DNA from: a bacterium
GTDB lineage: Bacteria > Bacteroidota > Rhodothermia > Balneolales > M1805
Assembly (NCBI GenBank): GCA_006226965.1
Contig: SBGQ01000081.1
Coordinates: forward strand, 1-44,622
Length of the DNA stretch: 44,622 nucleotides
Direction: 5' to 3'
Shown: positions 17,972 to 26,729 of the stretch, one piece after another
Layout of the letters: every line of letters begins with the position of its first letter
Numbering within the stretch: the first letter of the stretch is position 1
Made by a program: the position numbers and the translations under genes
Notes under the pieces: model-generated
Seen by the model: the letters and a program-made list of their open reading frames with translations, nothing else
Database searches by the model: none
Told to the model about the DNA's origin: nothing

Positions 17972-19051
17972 ATGAATCCAGTTTTGTTGGTCGGTGCCGG
18001 ACAAACCTTACTCCCAAGTATTGTTCAGGCTTCGTTTTGGATTCAGCAAGGCGTTCGGGTGCAATGGTTATGCGAGCAGACGCAAGTCTATAGTACGCAA
18101 ATGATTAAGGAGTATTTAGCCGGAGTTTATTCTTTAGACGAAATCAGTATTTCGGTTGAAGAATTGGCAAGTGAATATGGCATAGAACTGATTCGAGATA
18201 AGGTCGCACTGGTATTGCCGAAAGAAAATCGAGTTATTGGTGAATCCGGAAAAATATACTCCTATTCCTGTATTGTTTTGGATGATGAAAGCTCCCATTC
18301 GGATGAAGATAGTGTCGGCGTTATACCCGAAAATCTAGTCAATTTGAAGAATGCATTTACAAACTCTGCTCAGGTTCAAATAGTTGGCGGTGGAATAAAA
18401 GGTGTTGAATTAGCCTTAAATCTTAGCGTATCAACAGAAATTCAACTTACTGTAAGCGAAAAAGAAAAGCGTTTATTACCACTCTATTCCAAACAAGCTT
18501 CGGATTGTGTTCACAAAATGCTAATTGAAAGAGGCGTTCTTATTCAACTTGGACGACATGTTTACAAAACAAAGGAATCCGTTACTTGTATTGATGCAAC
18601 AGAATCAAAAGGTTCAGAATATTTGAAAAAATCAGGGCTTGCGGTTGATGTAAACGGATTTTTGGTTGTGAATTCGAAACTACTGTCAATTTCTTCATTC
18701 AATGTGTTTGCTGTCGGAAAATCATCTAAAGTTCAAGGTTGTGAATCTGTAAAACCCAATAAAGCATTTATGCTAAAACAGGGGAAAATTTTGAGAGACA
18801 ATATTGAAGCTTGGTTGTTCAAACAAAAAATGATTCAACACGGACGCAAGGAGTTACACACATTTAGTTTTGTGGATTTGGGAGGAATATTGATTTCCAC
18901 GGGTTCAGAAAACGGACTGTATTTCAATCGATATGTTGCAATATATCATCCGCTAATACTTCGCTTAAAAAGGGAGTCTGATTTGAGATGGATACAACGT
19001 TATCAGCGAAAAGAGCACTTTAAATCGTTTTTTGAGCGCTTTCATCACTAA
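17972..19051 (+). CDS. FAD/NAD(P)-dependent oxidoreductase-like protein, degenerate
   Basis: A 359-residue protein with the layout of an NADH dehydrogenase-type (Ndh/pyridine nucleotide-disulfide) oxidoreductase. The N-terminal dinucleotide motif is altered, VGAGQTLLPS (7-16), lacking the usual GGxGG spacing. The second, NAD-binding, motif is well kept, VGGGIKGVELA (138-148). The C-terminal FAD motif, normally AVGD, reads AVGK with Lys250 in place of the flavin-ribityl Asp. It is divergent from the fahA pair. A TM segment is not evident. It may have lost FAD binding or changed function; the family call is moderate. Confidence 0.6.
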   Translation: MNPVLLVGAGQTLLPSIVQASFWIQQGVRVQWLCEQTQVYSTQMIKEYLAGVYSLDEISISVEELASEYGIELIRDKVALVLPKENRVIGESGKIYSYSCIVLDDESSHSDEDSVGVIPENLVNLKNAFTNSAQVQIVGGGIKGVELALNLSVSTEIQLTVSEKEKRLLPLYSKQASDCVHKMLIERGVLIQLGRHVYKTKESVTCIDATESKGSEYLKKSGLAVDVNGFLVVNSKLLSISSFNVFAVGKSSKVQGCESVKPNKAFMLKQGKILRDNIEAWLFKQKMIQHGRKELHTFSFVDLGGILISTGSENGLYFNRYVAIYHPLILRLKRESDLRWIQRYQRKEHFKSFFERFHH

Positions 19052-19139
19052 GTTTTTACGTTTTATGCAGAATTAGACAATTACACTTCCATTAAAATGA
19101 TTAAATTCTCGGCTTTAATCGTCATTTAATCTGTTTTTA

Positions 19140-20519
19140 GTGGAAAGCCTGAATAACTTTTTAGCAGCATTTAGTTCGTATGCATGGGGAATGCCCCTTT
19201 TGATTTTACTTCTTGGCGGGGGGATTTTTTTCATGTTTTATTCCCGCTTTATTCCATTTCGATATTTCGGTCATGCCATAAAAGTTCTTCAAGGAAAATA
19301 TGACGATCCGGACGATCCGGGCGATATCAATCACTTTCAGGCATTAATGAGCCACATGGCTTCAACTGTTGGCATGGGGAATATTAGCGGTGTGGCAGTA
19401 GCTATTGTTATGGGCGGACCCGGTGCTTTATTCTGGATGTGGGTTTCTGCATTTTTTGGTATGGCGACAAAGTTTTTTACCTGTTCTTTATCCATTATGT
19501 ATCGCGGTAAAGACAGTAATGGAGATATTCAAGGCGGCCCGATGTACGTAGTTGAAGAAGGTTTGGGAAAAGCGTGGAAACCACTAGCATATTTGTTTGC
19601 GATTGCCGGTCTGTTTGGCCCCTTACCGATTTTTCAGTCAAACCAGTTAACCCAGGTTGTTCGCGATATCGTCTTAGTTCCCAATGGCATAGTGGATGCA
19701 AATAATCATTTTTGGGGTGATTTGATTTTAGGTCTTGTTTTAGCAGGTTTAGTTTCATTGGTGATTTTCGGAGGCATAAAACGTATCGGTTCTGTTGCTT
19801 CTCGTATGGTTCCATTTATGGTAATTGTATATTGTATAAGCGTTTTATTGATTATTGGTCAGCATTTCGAAACGATTCCATCCATATTTGCCATGATTAT
19901 TGAAGACGCATTTACAGCTGATTCCGTGATGGGCGGTGCTGTCGGTGCTTTAATTATTGTGGGTGTTAGAAGGGCAGCTTTCTCAAATGAAGCAGGTATT
20001 GGTACAGAGTCTTTAGCTCATGGCGCAGCAAAAACCAAAGAGCCGATTCGCGAAGGTTTAGTTGGAATGATGGGTCCGGCAATCGATACTCTTTTGGTGT
20101 GTACGATGACAGGTTTAGCCATTTTGTCAACCGGAGTTTGGCAAAGTTCGGAATCAAACGGAGTAACCTTAACAGCTCAAGCATTTGATTTTGCCTTACC
20201 GGGTTGGGGGACGTATTTGTTGGTTTTGAGCGTGCTTACATTTGCAATGAGTTCTTTGTTCACGTACTCTTATTATGGCGGAAAATGTTTGAGTTACATG
20301 ATTGGCGTTGAAAAAGCACGGTATTTCAACTATTTCTATGTGGTGACGGTCATTTTTGGTGCGATTGCCAGTATTGATGCCGTTGTGAACTTCATTGATG
20401 GTATGTATGCATTAATGGCGATTCCAACCATGGTTTCAGCATTAATCTTATCCCCAAAAGTGATGGCAGCTGCTAAAGATTATTTTGCGAGAATGAAAGC
20501 ACAGGATGCGTCTTTCTAA
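19140..20519 (+). CDS. Alanine/glycine:cation symporter family (AGCS) transporter
   Basis: A 459-residue polytopic inner-membrane protein with about 10-11 hydrophobic segments. It carries AGCS signatures: VGMGNISGVAVA near 78-90 for the ion/substrate site, and RRAAFSNEAGIGTES near 280 followed by AHGAA. The start is a GTG at 19140 without a clear Shine-Dalgarno sequence; the next in-frame ATG would cut into the first helix. By family it imports alanine or glycine (or related amino acids) with sodium or protons. It converges on trkA with only 10 bases between the stops and no hairpin. Confidence 0.92.
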   Translation: MESLNNFLAAFSSYAWGMPLLILLLGGGIFFMFYSRFIPFRYFGHAIKVLQGKYDDPDDPGDINHFQALMSHMASTVGMGNISGVAVAIVMGGPGALFWMWVSAFFGMATKFFTCSLSIMYRGKDSNGDIQGGPMYVVEEGLGKAWKPLAYLFAIAGLFGPLPIFQSNQLTQVVRDIVLVPNGIVDANNHFWGDLILGLVLAGLVSLVIFGGIKRIGSVASRMVPFMVIVYCISVLLIIGQHFETIPSIFAMIIEDAFTADSVMGGAVGALIIVGVRRAAFSNEAGIGTESLAHGAAKTKEPIREGLVGMMGPAIDTLLVCTMTGLAILSTGVWQSSESNGVTLTAQAFDFALPGWGTYLLVLSVLTFAMSSLFTYSYYGGKCLSYMIGVEKARYFNYFYVVTVIFGAIASIDAVVNFIDGMYALMAIPTMVSALILSPKVMAAAKDYFARMKAQDASF

Positions 20520-20529
20520 GAGTTGTTGG

Positions 20530-21222
20530 TTAATTCAACTCAACAATTTTAGCGCATTCTTTAATACCGCCGAGAACTACCATTTTGTCCCCTTTTTGAA
20601 GCTTAGTGCTAGGCTCAACAAACCCAAGTGACTTAAATGTGGCTTCTCCGTCTGTGGTGGATGTTTCAGGTCTGTTTACAGTTAATACGTTAATACCGAA
20701 TCGTTTACGTAATTCTAATTCGGCTAATGTATAGCCATGCATCGAAGGCGGTACTAATACTTCAACAACAGAAAGTCCGTTTCCTAAATCGAGCAAATCC
20801 TTAATTCCTCTTCGGTGCAAGGTAACTCCCATACGTTCACCAACCTGACGTTCGGGATGAATGACTTCGGTAATGCCTAAACGTTTTAAAATTTGTTCCT
20901 GAACCGGAGATTTTGCGCGAGCATACACCTCTTTAACGCCGGCATTTAACATTTCCATCGCAACAATCATAACCGGCTCGAACGATTCTCCGATGGCTAT
21001 AACAGCAACATCAACATCTGTTAAGCCGTGTGCACGTAACTGATTTACATCGGTAACATCAAAACAGATGGCATTTTGTGTGTAGAATTTCACTTCTTCA
21101 ACAAATTCAATGCTTTTATCAACGGCAATCACATTTGCGCCTTCTTTACTCAAAGATTGTACTAAGGCTTTTCCAAAAGCTCCTAATCCGATAACGGCAA
21201 TTTGTGAATTATTTAGACTCAT
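20530..21222 (-). CDS. ktrA: TrkA/KtrA potassium uptake regulatory subunit
   Basis: A 230-residue cytoplasmic RCK protein. The N-terminal Rossmann domain carries GLGAFGKAL (12-20) and an acidic VDKS strand end for nucleotide ribose; the C-terminal RCK_C domain is at about 140-225. One RCK unit makes it KtrA-like rather than the double-unit TrkA of gamma-proteobacteria. It follows the channel gene by 23 bases, so the two form an operon, and it should gate the KtrB/TrkH pore in response to nucleotides. Confidence 0.9.
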   Translation of the reverse strand: MSLNNSQIAVIGLGAFGKALVQSLSKEGANVIAVDKSIEFVEEVKFYTQNAICFDVTDVNQLRAHGLTDVDVAVIAIGESFEPVMIVAMEMLNAGVKEVYARAKSPVQEQILKRLGITEVIHPERQVGERMGVTLHRRGIKDLLDLGNGLSVVEVLVPPSMHGYTLAELELRKRFGINVLTVNRPETSTTDGEATFKSLGFVEPSTKLQKGDKMVVLGGIKECAKIVELN

Positions 21223-21245
21223 AGTTCTGTTTCTTTAAATGTTAA

Positions 21246-23111
21246 TTAAGCTACTGGAATGTTTTCTTCCGGATATAAATAATTTTGATGTTTGGCTTTG
21301 TTCGCAAATGCAACGGCAAATGTTAATAGTCCAACTCTTCCCACAAACATGGAAAACACTAAAACAAGTTTGCCAACAGAGCCCAATTCAGCGGTAATTC
21401 CACGCGATAACCCCACCGTCATAAACGCAGAAACTTGTTCAAATAACAAATCTGTAAGTGAAAAAGGTTCATATAAACTCATAATGACCAAAGAAATCAG
21501 GGATGTTATAATGGCCAAAAACAGGGTACTGATAGCACGGAAAATGACAATATTCGGAATAGTTCGGTTAGCTATTTCCAAACGTTCTTTACCTTGAATA
21601 TTGGTAATCATTGAGGCAAAAAGAACGTACATGGTTGTAGTTTTAATACCGCCCGCAGTTGATGAAGGAGCTCCACCAATGGACATCAGAATGAGGAAAA
21701 TAAGGGTGGTGCCAAGACTTAATGCCGAAATATCTACCGAGTTAAAACCGGCTGTTCGTGTGGTTACACTTTGAAATAATGCCATCAAAAACTTTTCTGA
21801 TGTGTTATATCCTTCTAAAACACCGTTCCATTCGGTTATTAAGATGAAAACCGTTCCGAATGTGATTAAAATCGCAGTCATTTTTAGCACGATTTTGCTG
21901 TACACACTAAATCGCCATTTACGATTTTCATAAGGTCTTAATTTCATCAGAATTTCTGCAATAGTAGTAAAACCCAATCCGCCTAAAACGATGAGTATTA
22001 TAGTTGTAAGGTTGATGCTCCATGATAGAGCGTTTACCGGGTCTGCAAGGCTATTACTGAATAAAGAAAATCCTGCATTACAAAATGCTGAAACCGAATG
22101 AAAAACGGAGAAAAACAGTCTTTTTTCAACGCCGGGAATTAAATCTGTCCAGGTTAAGAAATAAATAATAGCACCAATAGATTCGATTATAAAGGTGACA
22201 ATTACAATCAAACGAAGTGTTTTGCTTACTGCTCTAACATCTTCCGATGAAATGACTTCCTGCAAAATATGGCGGTGATTCAAACCGAGTTGATCAGATA
22301 GATAAATCGCTAAAAAAGTGGCAAAAGTAATTACACCAATTCCGCCGATTTGAATCAACAACAAAATAGTAATCTGACCAAAAAGACTAAGTTGGGTGGC
22401 GGTATCAACCACGGCTAAGCCAGTAACACAAACGGCACTGGCCGACATAAAAAGGGCATCAACAAATGGAAGACCTTTTAAATCTGGTGTTGAAACAGGA
22501 AGCATTAACAGGGCAGCACCCATCAAAATAAAGAGGCCGAAACTACTGAGGATAAGTCGTGCGGGATTACTGTTTTGCGCGATAATTTTTGGAACCTGTT
22601 GCACTACCTTTATCACAATCAGGAAAACCAAATAATATTGAACGCTTAATAAAATGCTGTGTTTGGGATGATCTAAGCCCAAGTGTTCCAACCAGATGTA
22701 ACTGATAATTCCGCCGTCAAGAACAATTTCCCAGCCTAAAATAAATGCAAAAATGGCGGCAACGGCTTCAAATTTTCTGGACCGAATAAAATCAAAACGA
22801 TTGGGTTCAATAACAACACGAAAAAAGAATAATCCGCCAAAACTGAGTAAAACGATGGGTTCTAACCAGTTTAGGAGATGGTCAACATCGTAAACACCAA
22901 CCAAGAGAATGGGTAAAACAACAGTGATTAAAGCCAATAATAGAACTGTAAACGAGCCGGTTCTCACCCATTTATTTGCTGAAAGGCTGAAATCGTATAA
23001 ATCACTTTGAAAAAAATGATATTTGAGTCTCCAAGTTCGGAAGCGGTCTTGTATTTCTGATGAAAGTGACGCGAACTTCCGTTTGGTTCGATAACTCAGT
23101 TTAAATTTCAT
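21246..23111 (-). CDS. ktrB: TrkH/KtrB family potassium channel with N-terminal membrane extension
   Basis: I start at the ATG at 23111 (621 residues); the longer frame begins with TTG two codons earlier. The potassium-transporter core runs from about residue 180, with four pore-loop filters recognisable by their central Gly: ASAVCVTGL, VSAFCNAGF, VTTRTAGFN and VSAFMTVGL. Before it lie about 180 extra residues: a basic cytoplasmic start and four more hydrophobic segments (about 50-75, 80-102, 115-142 and 151-173). KtrB/TrkH proteins are usually 440-490 residues. ktrA follows 23 bases downstream. Confidence 0.9.
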   Translation of the reverse strand: MKFKLSYRTKRKFASLSSEIQDRFRTWRLKYHFFQSDLYDFSLSANKWVRTGSFTVLLLALITVVLPILLVGVYDVDHLLNWLEPIVLLSFGGLFFFRVVIEPNRFDFIRSRKFEAVAAIFAFILGWEIVLDGGIISYIWLEHLGLDHPKHSILLSVQYYLVFLIVIKVVQQVPKIIAQNSNPARLILSSFGLFILMGAALLMLPVSTPDLKGLPFVDALFMSASAVCVTGLAVVDTATQLSLFGQITILLLIQIGGIGVITFATFLAIYLSDQLGLNHRHILQEVISSEDVRAVSKTLRLIVIVTFIIESIGAIIYFLTWTDLIPGVEKRLFFSVFHSVSAFCNAGFSLFSNSLADPVNALSWSINLTTIILIVLGGLGFTTIAEILMKLRPYENRKWRFSVYSKIVLKMTAILITFGTVFILITEWNGVLEGYNTSEKFLMALFQSVTTRTAGFNSVDISALSLGTTLIFLILMSIGGAPSSTAGGIKTTTMYVLFASMITNIQGKERLEIANRTIPNIVIFRAISTLFLAIITSLISLVIMSLYEPFSLTDLLFEQVSAFMTVGLSRGITAELGSVGKLVLVFSMFVGRVGLLTFAVAFANKAKHQNYLYPEENIPVA

Positions 23112-23154
23112 AAGCAAAGGTATGAGATACTATCAAAAACAAAAATGATAGATT

Positions 23155-24222
23155 TTAATTACCTAAATCGAGGCTTGGTTCTGATAAATACGATTTCAAA
23201 TGCATCATTTGGCCGTTTTTCATCACAACAAATCGGCTTTCATCAATACCTTCTTTTTGTAATCCGTCTTTTAAAGCACGAGGCGGTTCATCCATATCTT
23301 CATCGGCGAGAGAAAATGTGCCCCAATGCATTCCGATAGAAAATTTAGATTGAACATCTTTATGAATTTTGATGGCCTCGTAGGGATCGACATGTACACC
23401 GCGCATAAACCAACGGGGATTATATGCGCCGATTGGAATAAATGAGACATCAAACGGCCCCAAACGCTTACCGATTTCTTTAAAATCAGGCGAATATCCG
23501 GTATCACCGGCAAAAAAGAATCGTTTGTTATCTTTAATTAAAACCCAGCCTGCCCATAAAGTTGAGTTTCTGTCAGAAAGAGAACGCCCGCTAAAATGTT
23601 GAGCGGGAACGCAATGAATTTCAAATCCGGAGTGCGAATCGGAATCCCACCAATCCATTTCAACTACGTTTTTTACGCCCCAATCTACTAAGCGTTCTTT
23701 TACTTTTAAGGGAACGAACCAAACCGGTGGATTATCCTTTTGAATGGATTCTATTTGTTCAATGGAGCCGGTGTCAAGATGGTCGTAATGGTCGTGTGAG
23801 ATAATTACAAAATCGATTTTAGGTAACGAATCGAGAGCTAAACCGACAGGAGTAGTTCGTTTAGGGCCAGCCCATTGAACGGGTGAACATCGATCAGAAA
23901 AAATGGGGTCGGTTAGTATGTTTACACCGTCAATCTGAATTAAAAATGTGGAATGATTTATCCAGGTAACAACCGGTTCAGAAGTGTTATTTCGAATCCA
24001 TTCCGGGTTATTTTTTTCAACCGGAAAACTCAACACTTTACCTTTTTTTCCCATAGTTGAGAACTGCCACTTTATGATTGAACTAAAACCGTGGTCATCA
24101 ATCGGATAATTGTTTTTAAAACCGTCTTTTTTGTGGTGTCTTTTCGTCATACTAGGTTCCGATTCATCAGCGGTAAAGCTGAAACTAAGAGTTGCTAGGA
24201 AAATCCAAATGAATAAACGCAT
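23155..24222 (-). CDS. MBL-fold metal-dependent hydrolase (NAPE-PLD/UlaG-like), secreted
   Basis: A 355-residue protein with a signal peptide (hydrophobic 3-17). The metallo-beta-lactamase core shows SHDHYDHLD (metal sites), the GRSLSDRN region, FAGDTGYSPDF, and the late GMHWGTF His. Overall order and the IPIGAYNPRWFM segment match N-acyl-phosphatidylethanolamine phospholipase D-like proteins. It probably acts in the periplasm on a phosphodiester or lipid, but substrate is not assignable. It lies between ktrB and rnpB, with the rnpB terminator upstream of it. Confidence 0.82.
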   Translation of the reverse strand: MRLFIWIFLATLSFSFTADESEPSMTKRHHKKDGFKNNYPIDDHGFSSIIKWQFSTMGKKGKVLSFPVEKNNPEWIRNNTSEPVVTWINHSTFLIQIDGVNILTDPIFSDRCSPVQWAGPKRTTPVGLALDSLPKIDFVIISHDHYDHLDTGSIEQIESIQKDNPPVWFVPLKVKERLVDWGVKNVVEMDWWDSDSHSGFEIHCVPAQHFSGRSLSDRNSTLWAGWVLIKDNKRFFFAGDTGYSPDFKEIGKRLGPFDVSFIPIGAYNPRWFMRGVHVDPYEAIKIHKDVQSKFSIGMHWGTFSLADEDMDEPPRALKDGLQKEGIDESRFVVMKNGQMMHLKSYLSEPSLDLGN

Positions 24223-24319
24223 AGTTATAATAGGTTGAAATTCGTTGTTTAAACAGCGGATGGCACAATTACGTTCGAAAACGGGATATGTAGGTGAAAG
24301 TAATCAATAGGATAGAGTT

Positions 24320-24357
24320 AAAAAAATAAACCCCATTCAGAAAACTGAATGGGGTTT
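24320..24357 (-). terminator. Terminator of the RNase P RNA gene
   Basis: On the minus strand a perfect 13-base-pair stem (AAACCCCATTCAG with CTGAATGGGGTTT, loop TTTT) is followed by ATTTTTTT. It lies directly after the 3' end of rnpB. Confidence 0.93.
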
Positions 24358-24371
24358 AGCCCAATAAAAAG

Positions 24372-24739
24372 CACAGCACCGCAGACTGTAAGCCGGATTC
24401 TGTATCTGCCCGAAAGCAGACGGTAATCATTTATCTAGCTCAGTTATCACTAACTGAGTCCAGCAACCTACCCGGCCGTTATGTGACAAGCTACACACGA
24501 CCTTATTTGGTTTTGCACCCCGTGAGGTTTACCATGCCTTTTATGTTACCATAAAAGCGGTGAGCTCTTACCTCGCCATTTCACCCTTACCTTGCAAGCA
24601 AGGCGGTTTCTTTTCTGTTGCACTTTCTGTCGCCCCGGCTGTGTACGAGACGCCTTCCCGTTAGGAAGCACGGCGCTTGTTGGTGTCCGGACTTTCCTCA
24701 CTTTGATTGCTCAAAGCGCGATTACCCGACTACGGTGTT
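24372..24739 (-). ncRNA. rnpB: RNase P RNA (bacterial type A)
   Basis: The catalytic RNA of RNase P, which makes tRNA 5' ends. The hallmark GAGGAAAGTCCGGAC (P4/CR-I) sits about 50 bases from the 5' end, with the matching ACAGAATCCGGCTTACAG near the 3' end. A CACCG/CGGTG pair closes P1, and GGGTGAAATGGCGAGGTAAGAG and AGGTTGCTGGACT core segments are present. Ends are set from P1 to within a few bases. No promoter is obvious in the 26 bases after the upstream gene, so it may be read from within that gene or processed from its transcript. Confidence 0.95.
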
Positions 24740-24765
24740 TAAAATTTTCAAAAAACGAAGTGGAA

Positions 24766-25509
24766 TTAACCTAAAGAAGCTTTGAATTCACGTTCAGCAA
24801 CATCAAAGAAACTTTGGTCTATTACTATACGCCCACTGGATTCATCGATAATAATGCGATTCTTTTTACGCACTTCTACCTGAACCTGTGGAGGTAGCAT
24901 CATACCTAAACAAGCTCCGCGTTCCATTGGTACAACAACGAGTCCGTTTTTAAATCCACCGCGTAAGCGTTCGTAATTACGAATGTAACGATCGCCAACT
25001 TGTTTCGCAGCGCTTTCACGTTTCTTTAAAAGTTCAGTTTCTTCAGCTTTAGTTTGGCTTTTTAAGCGTTCTAAATCGGTTTGCTTATTGGCTAAAACGT
25101 CTTCAGTTTCAGCTAAAGCATCTTTAGAATCGAACGTGTTTCTTTCATTTTCGTCCAACAAAATGTTGATTTCATCTAAACGCGAAAGAGCATTTTCAAT
25201 ACGTTGTTTTTGAGATTCAATTTCTTTGGTGAGCGCGTCATATTCGCGGTTGTTACGCACAGTCATTTGCTGTTTTTCGTACTTATCAACCAATAATTTT
25301 GCTTCTTCAACATCGCCATTGAGCATATTTCCTTCTTTTTTCAAATCGAGGGATTCCTGCTCTAAGTTTTTCACACGGTTTTGTAAACGTGCGATATCCA
25401 TTTCAATATCTGCGATTTCTTCAGGTAAATCTCCTCTTAAACGAGCGATTTCATCAATTCTTGAGTCGATATACTGAAGATTTGCCAGATTTTGTAACAC
25501 TTCTTCCAT
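24766..25509 (-). CDS. Coiled-coil protein of the C4-type zinc-ribbon (CT398/DUF164) family, cysteines lost
   Basis: A 247-residue protein. Residues about 10-190 form a long antiparallel coiled coil (IDSRIDEIARLRGDLPEEI and following heptads). Then the GACLGMMLPPQVQ region and ESSGRIVID replace the family's zinc ribbon: the usual CxGCxMxLPPQ and CxxCGRIL keep only one Cys, with Met, Asp and Ser at the other positions. Zinc binding is therefore unlikely. It lies 6 bases after the nif3-like gene and just before rnpB, an order known from other bacteria. Function of the family is unclear. Confidence 0.8.
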   Translation of the reverse strand: MEEVLQNLANLQYIDSRIDEIARLRGDLPEEIADIEMDIARLQNRVKNLEQESLDLKKEGNMLNGDVEEAKLLVDKYEKQQMTVRNNREYDALTKEIESQKQRIENALSRLDEINILLDENERNTFDSKDALAETEDVLANKQTDLERLKSQTKAEETELLKKRESAAKQVGDRYIRNYERLRGGFKNGLVVVPMERGACLGMMLPPQVQVEVRKKNRIIIDESSGRIVIDQSFFDVAEREFKASLG

Positions 25510-25515
25510 AAGTAC

Positions 25516-26580
25516 TTATTGGGCTTTCTTTTTGGTTAAGGGATTTGATTTATTTTCTTTGCCATGTACATAAACCTGCATCGGGTTCGTATGCACACTG
25601 GTTTGCAGAACCGGAATACGAGGAAATGCGCCTTGTAACAAACGCTGCAAGGTTTCTGCAATAAAATGTTCTGTTTCAAAATGGCCGATATCCATGTACA
25701 ATAAATCGGAATCAGCAACAAAAAAATCGTGGTATTTAATATCAGCTGTAATGTAAGCATCCGCTTTTTGGCGAATCGCTTGTTTTAATAAACTACTTCC
25801 AGAGCCGCCACAAACAGCAACTTTACGAATCGTATTTCTGGTACCTGTGAATCGGAACGATTGAATACCTAATTGCTCACAAACATACGATTTGAATTTT
25901 TCTGCACTCATCGGTAAACCGATGGGTAACTCGCCAATAGCTCCCATTCCGAATTCCGGATTTTTGTGAGAACTTGATACTTTTAAGAATCGAAAGCCGT
26001 CGTTTTTCGTGCAGTTTTGATGAAGTTGCGCGGCATCCGTTTCAGAAATGAGTAATTCAACAAAAACACGGTCTTTTTCTTCGGTGAGTTGTTTGCTGTA
26101 AATCGGTTGTTTGAATTCACCTAAAAATTTCTCAAAAGTAGATAAAAGGGTTTTTCCAAAAGACAAGTGCACCGTTTGCAGTTGACTTTCAGCAGAAGCC
26201 AGAAATTGAGTTTGAGTAAGACCTAGTTTTTCGGCGAGAACAAAAGAAACGCCGCCTTTAATGGAATCTAGGTTAGTGTGACTTACAAATAGATGGATAT
26301 TGTTTTTTATCAGCTTTAAAAGTAATCGGCCTGCTTCGGTGGAGTTATTAACTGCTGAAATAGTTGGGAAAATGATGGGATGATGAGCTACTATAAGATT
26401 TGCCTGTTTTTCAATCGCTTCATCAATAACAGCGTCGGTGACGTCTAGTGTGGTAATAATGCTTTTAACTTCTGCTTCAAATTCTCCCGCTTGAAGCCCT
26501 ACGTTGTCGTAGGATAATTTTAAACTCGGCAAGGCCCGATGTTCAAGAAATTCTGTGATATGACGAACGGTTAACATCAT
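25516..26580 (-). CDS. Nif3-like dinuclear metal center protein
   Basis: A 354-residue Nif3/YqfO-type protein. Metal-site motifs are visible: AHHPIIF (64-70), SHTNLD, and, in the C-terminal part, TADIKYHDF and GHFETEHF. The insert between about 130 and 240 matches the PII-like domain of long family members. ICGGSGSS-like CGGSGSSLL is kept. The family has been linked to GTP cyclohydrolase I type 2 annotations, but its biological role is uncertain. It is the first gene of the nif3, zinc-ribbon and rnpB unit. Confidence 0.9.
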   Translation of the reverse strand: MMLTVRHITEFLEHRALPSLKLSYDNVGLQAGEFEAEVKSIITTLDVTDAVIDEAIEKQANLIVAHHPIIFPTISAVNNSTEAGRLLLKLIKNNIHLFVSHTNLDSIKGGVSFVLAEKLGLTQTQFLASAESQLQTVHLSFGKTLLSTFEKFLGEFKQPIYSKQLTEEKDRVFVELLISETDAAQLHQNCTKNDGFRFLKVSSSHKNPEFGMGAIGELPIGLPMSAEKFKSYVCEQLGIQSFRFTGTRNTIRKVAVCGGSGSSLLKQAIRQKADAYITADIKYHDFFVADSDLLYMDIGHFETEHFIAETLQRLLQGAFPRIPVLQTSVHTNPMQVYVHGKENKSNPLTKKKAQ

Positions 26581-26671
26581 AACCTTTTTCGCTTAGCCCC
26601 TCCTCGGGCCGACTTCACAGAGCAATAATGAGTAATAGAAAATATGGTCATCTCAAAAGTTTGCAAGGATG

Positions 26672-26679
26672 CAAATATA
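26672..26679 (-). promoter_or_regulatory. Candidate -7 element (TATATTTG) for the nif3-like unit
   Basis: TATATTTG on the minus strand lies about 92 bases upstream of the nif3-like ATG. It overlaps an inverted repeat TTTGCA-AGGA-TGCAAA (26660-26675), which could be an operator. No -33 element is clear. Confidence 0.4.
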
Positions 26680-26729
26680 GCGGTTTTTAGCTAGTTTTAA
26701 AATAAATCAATTGCTTAAGCAGAATAAAA

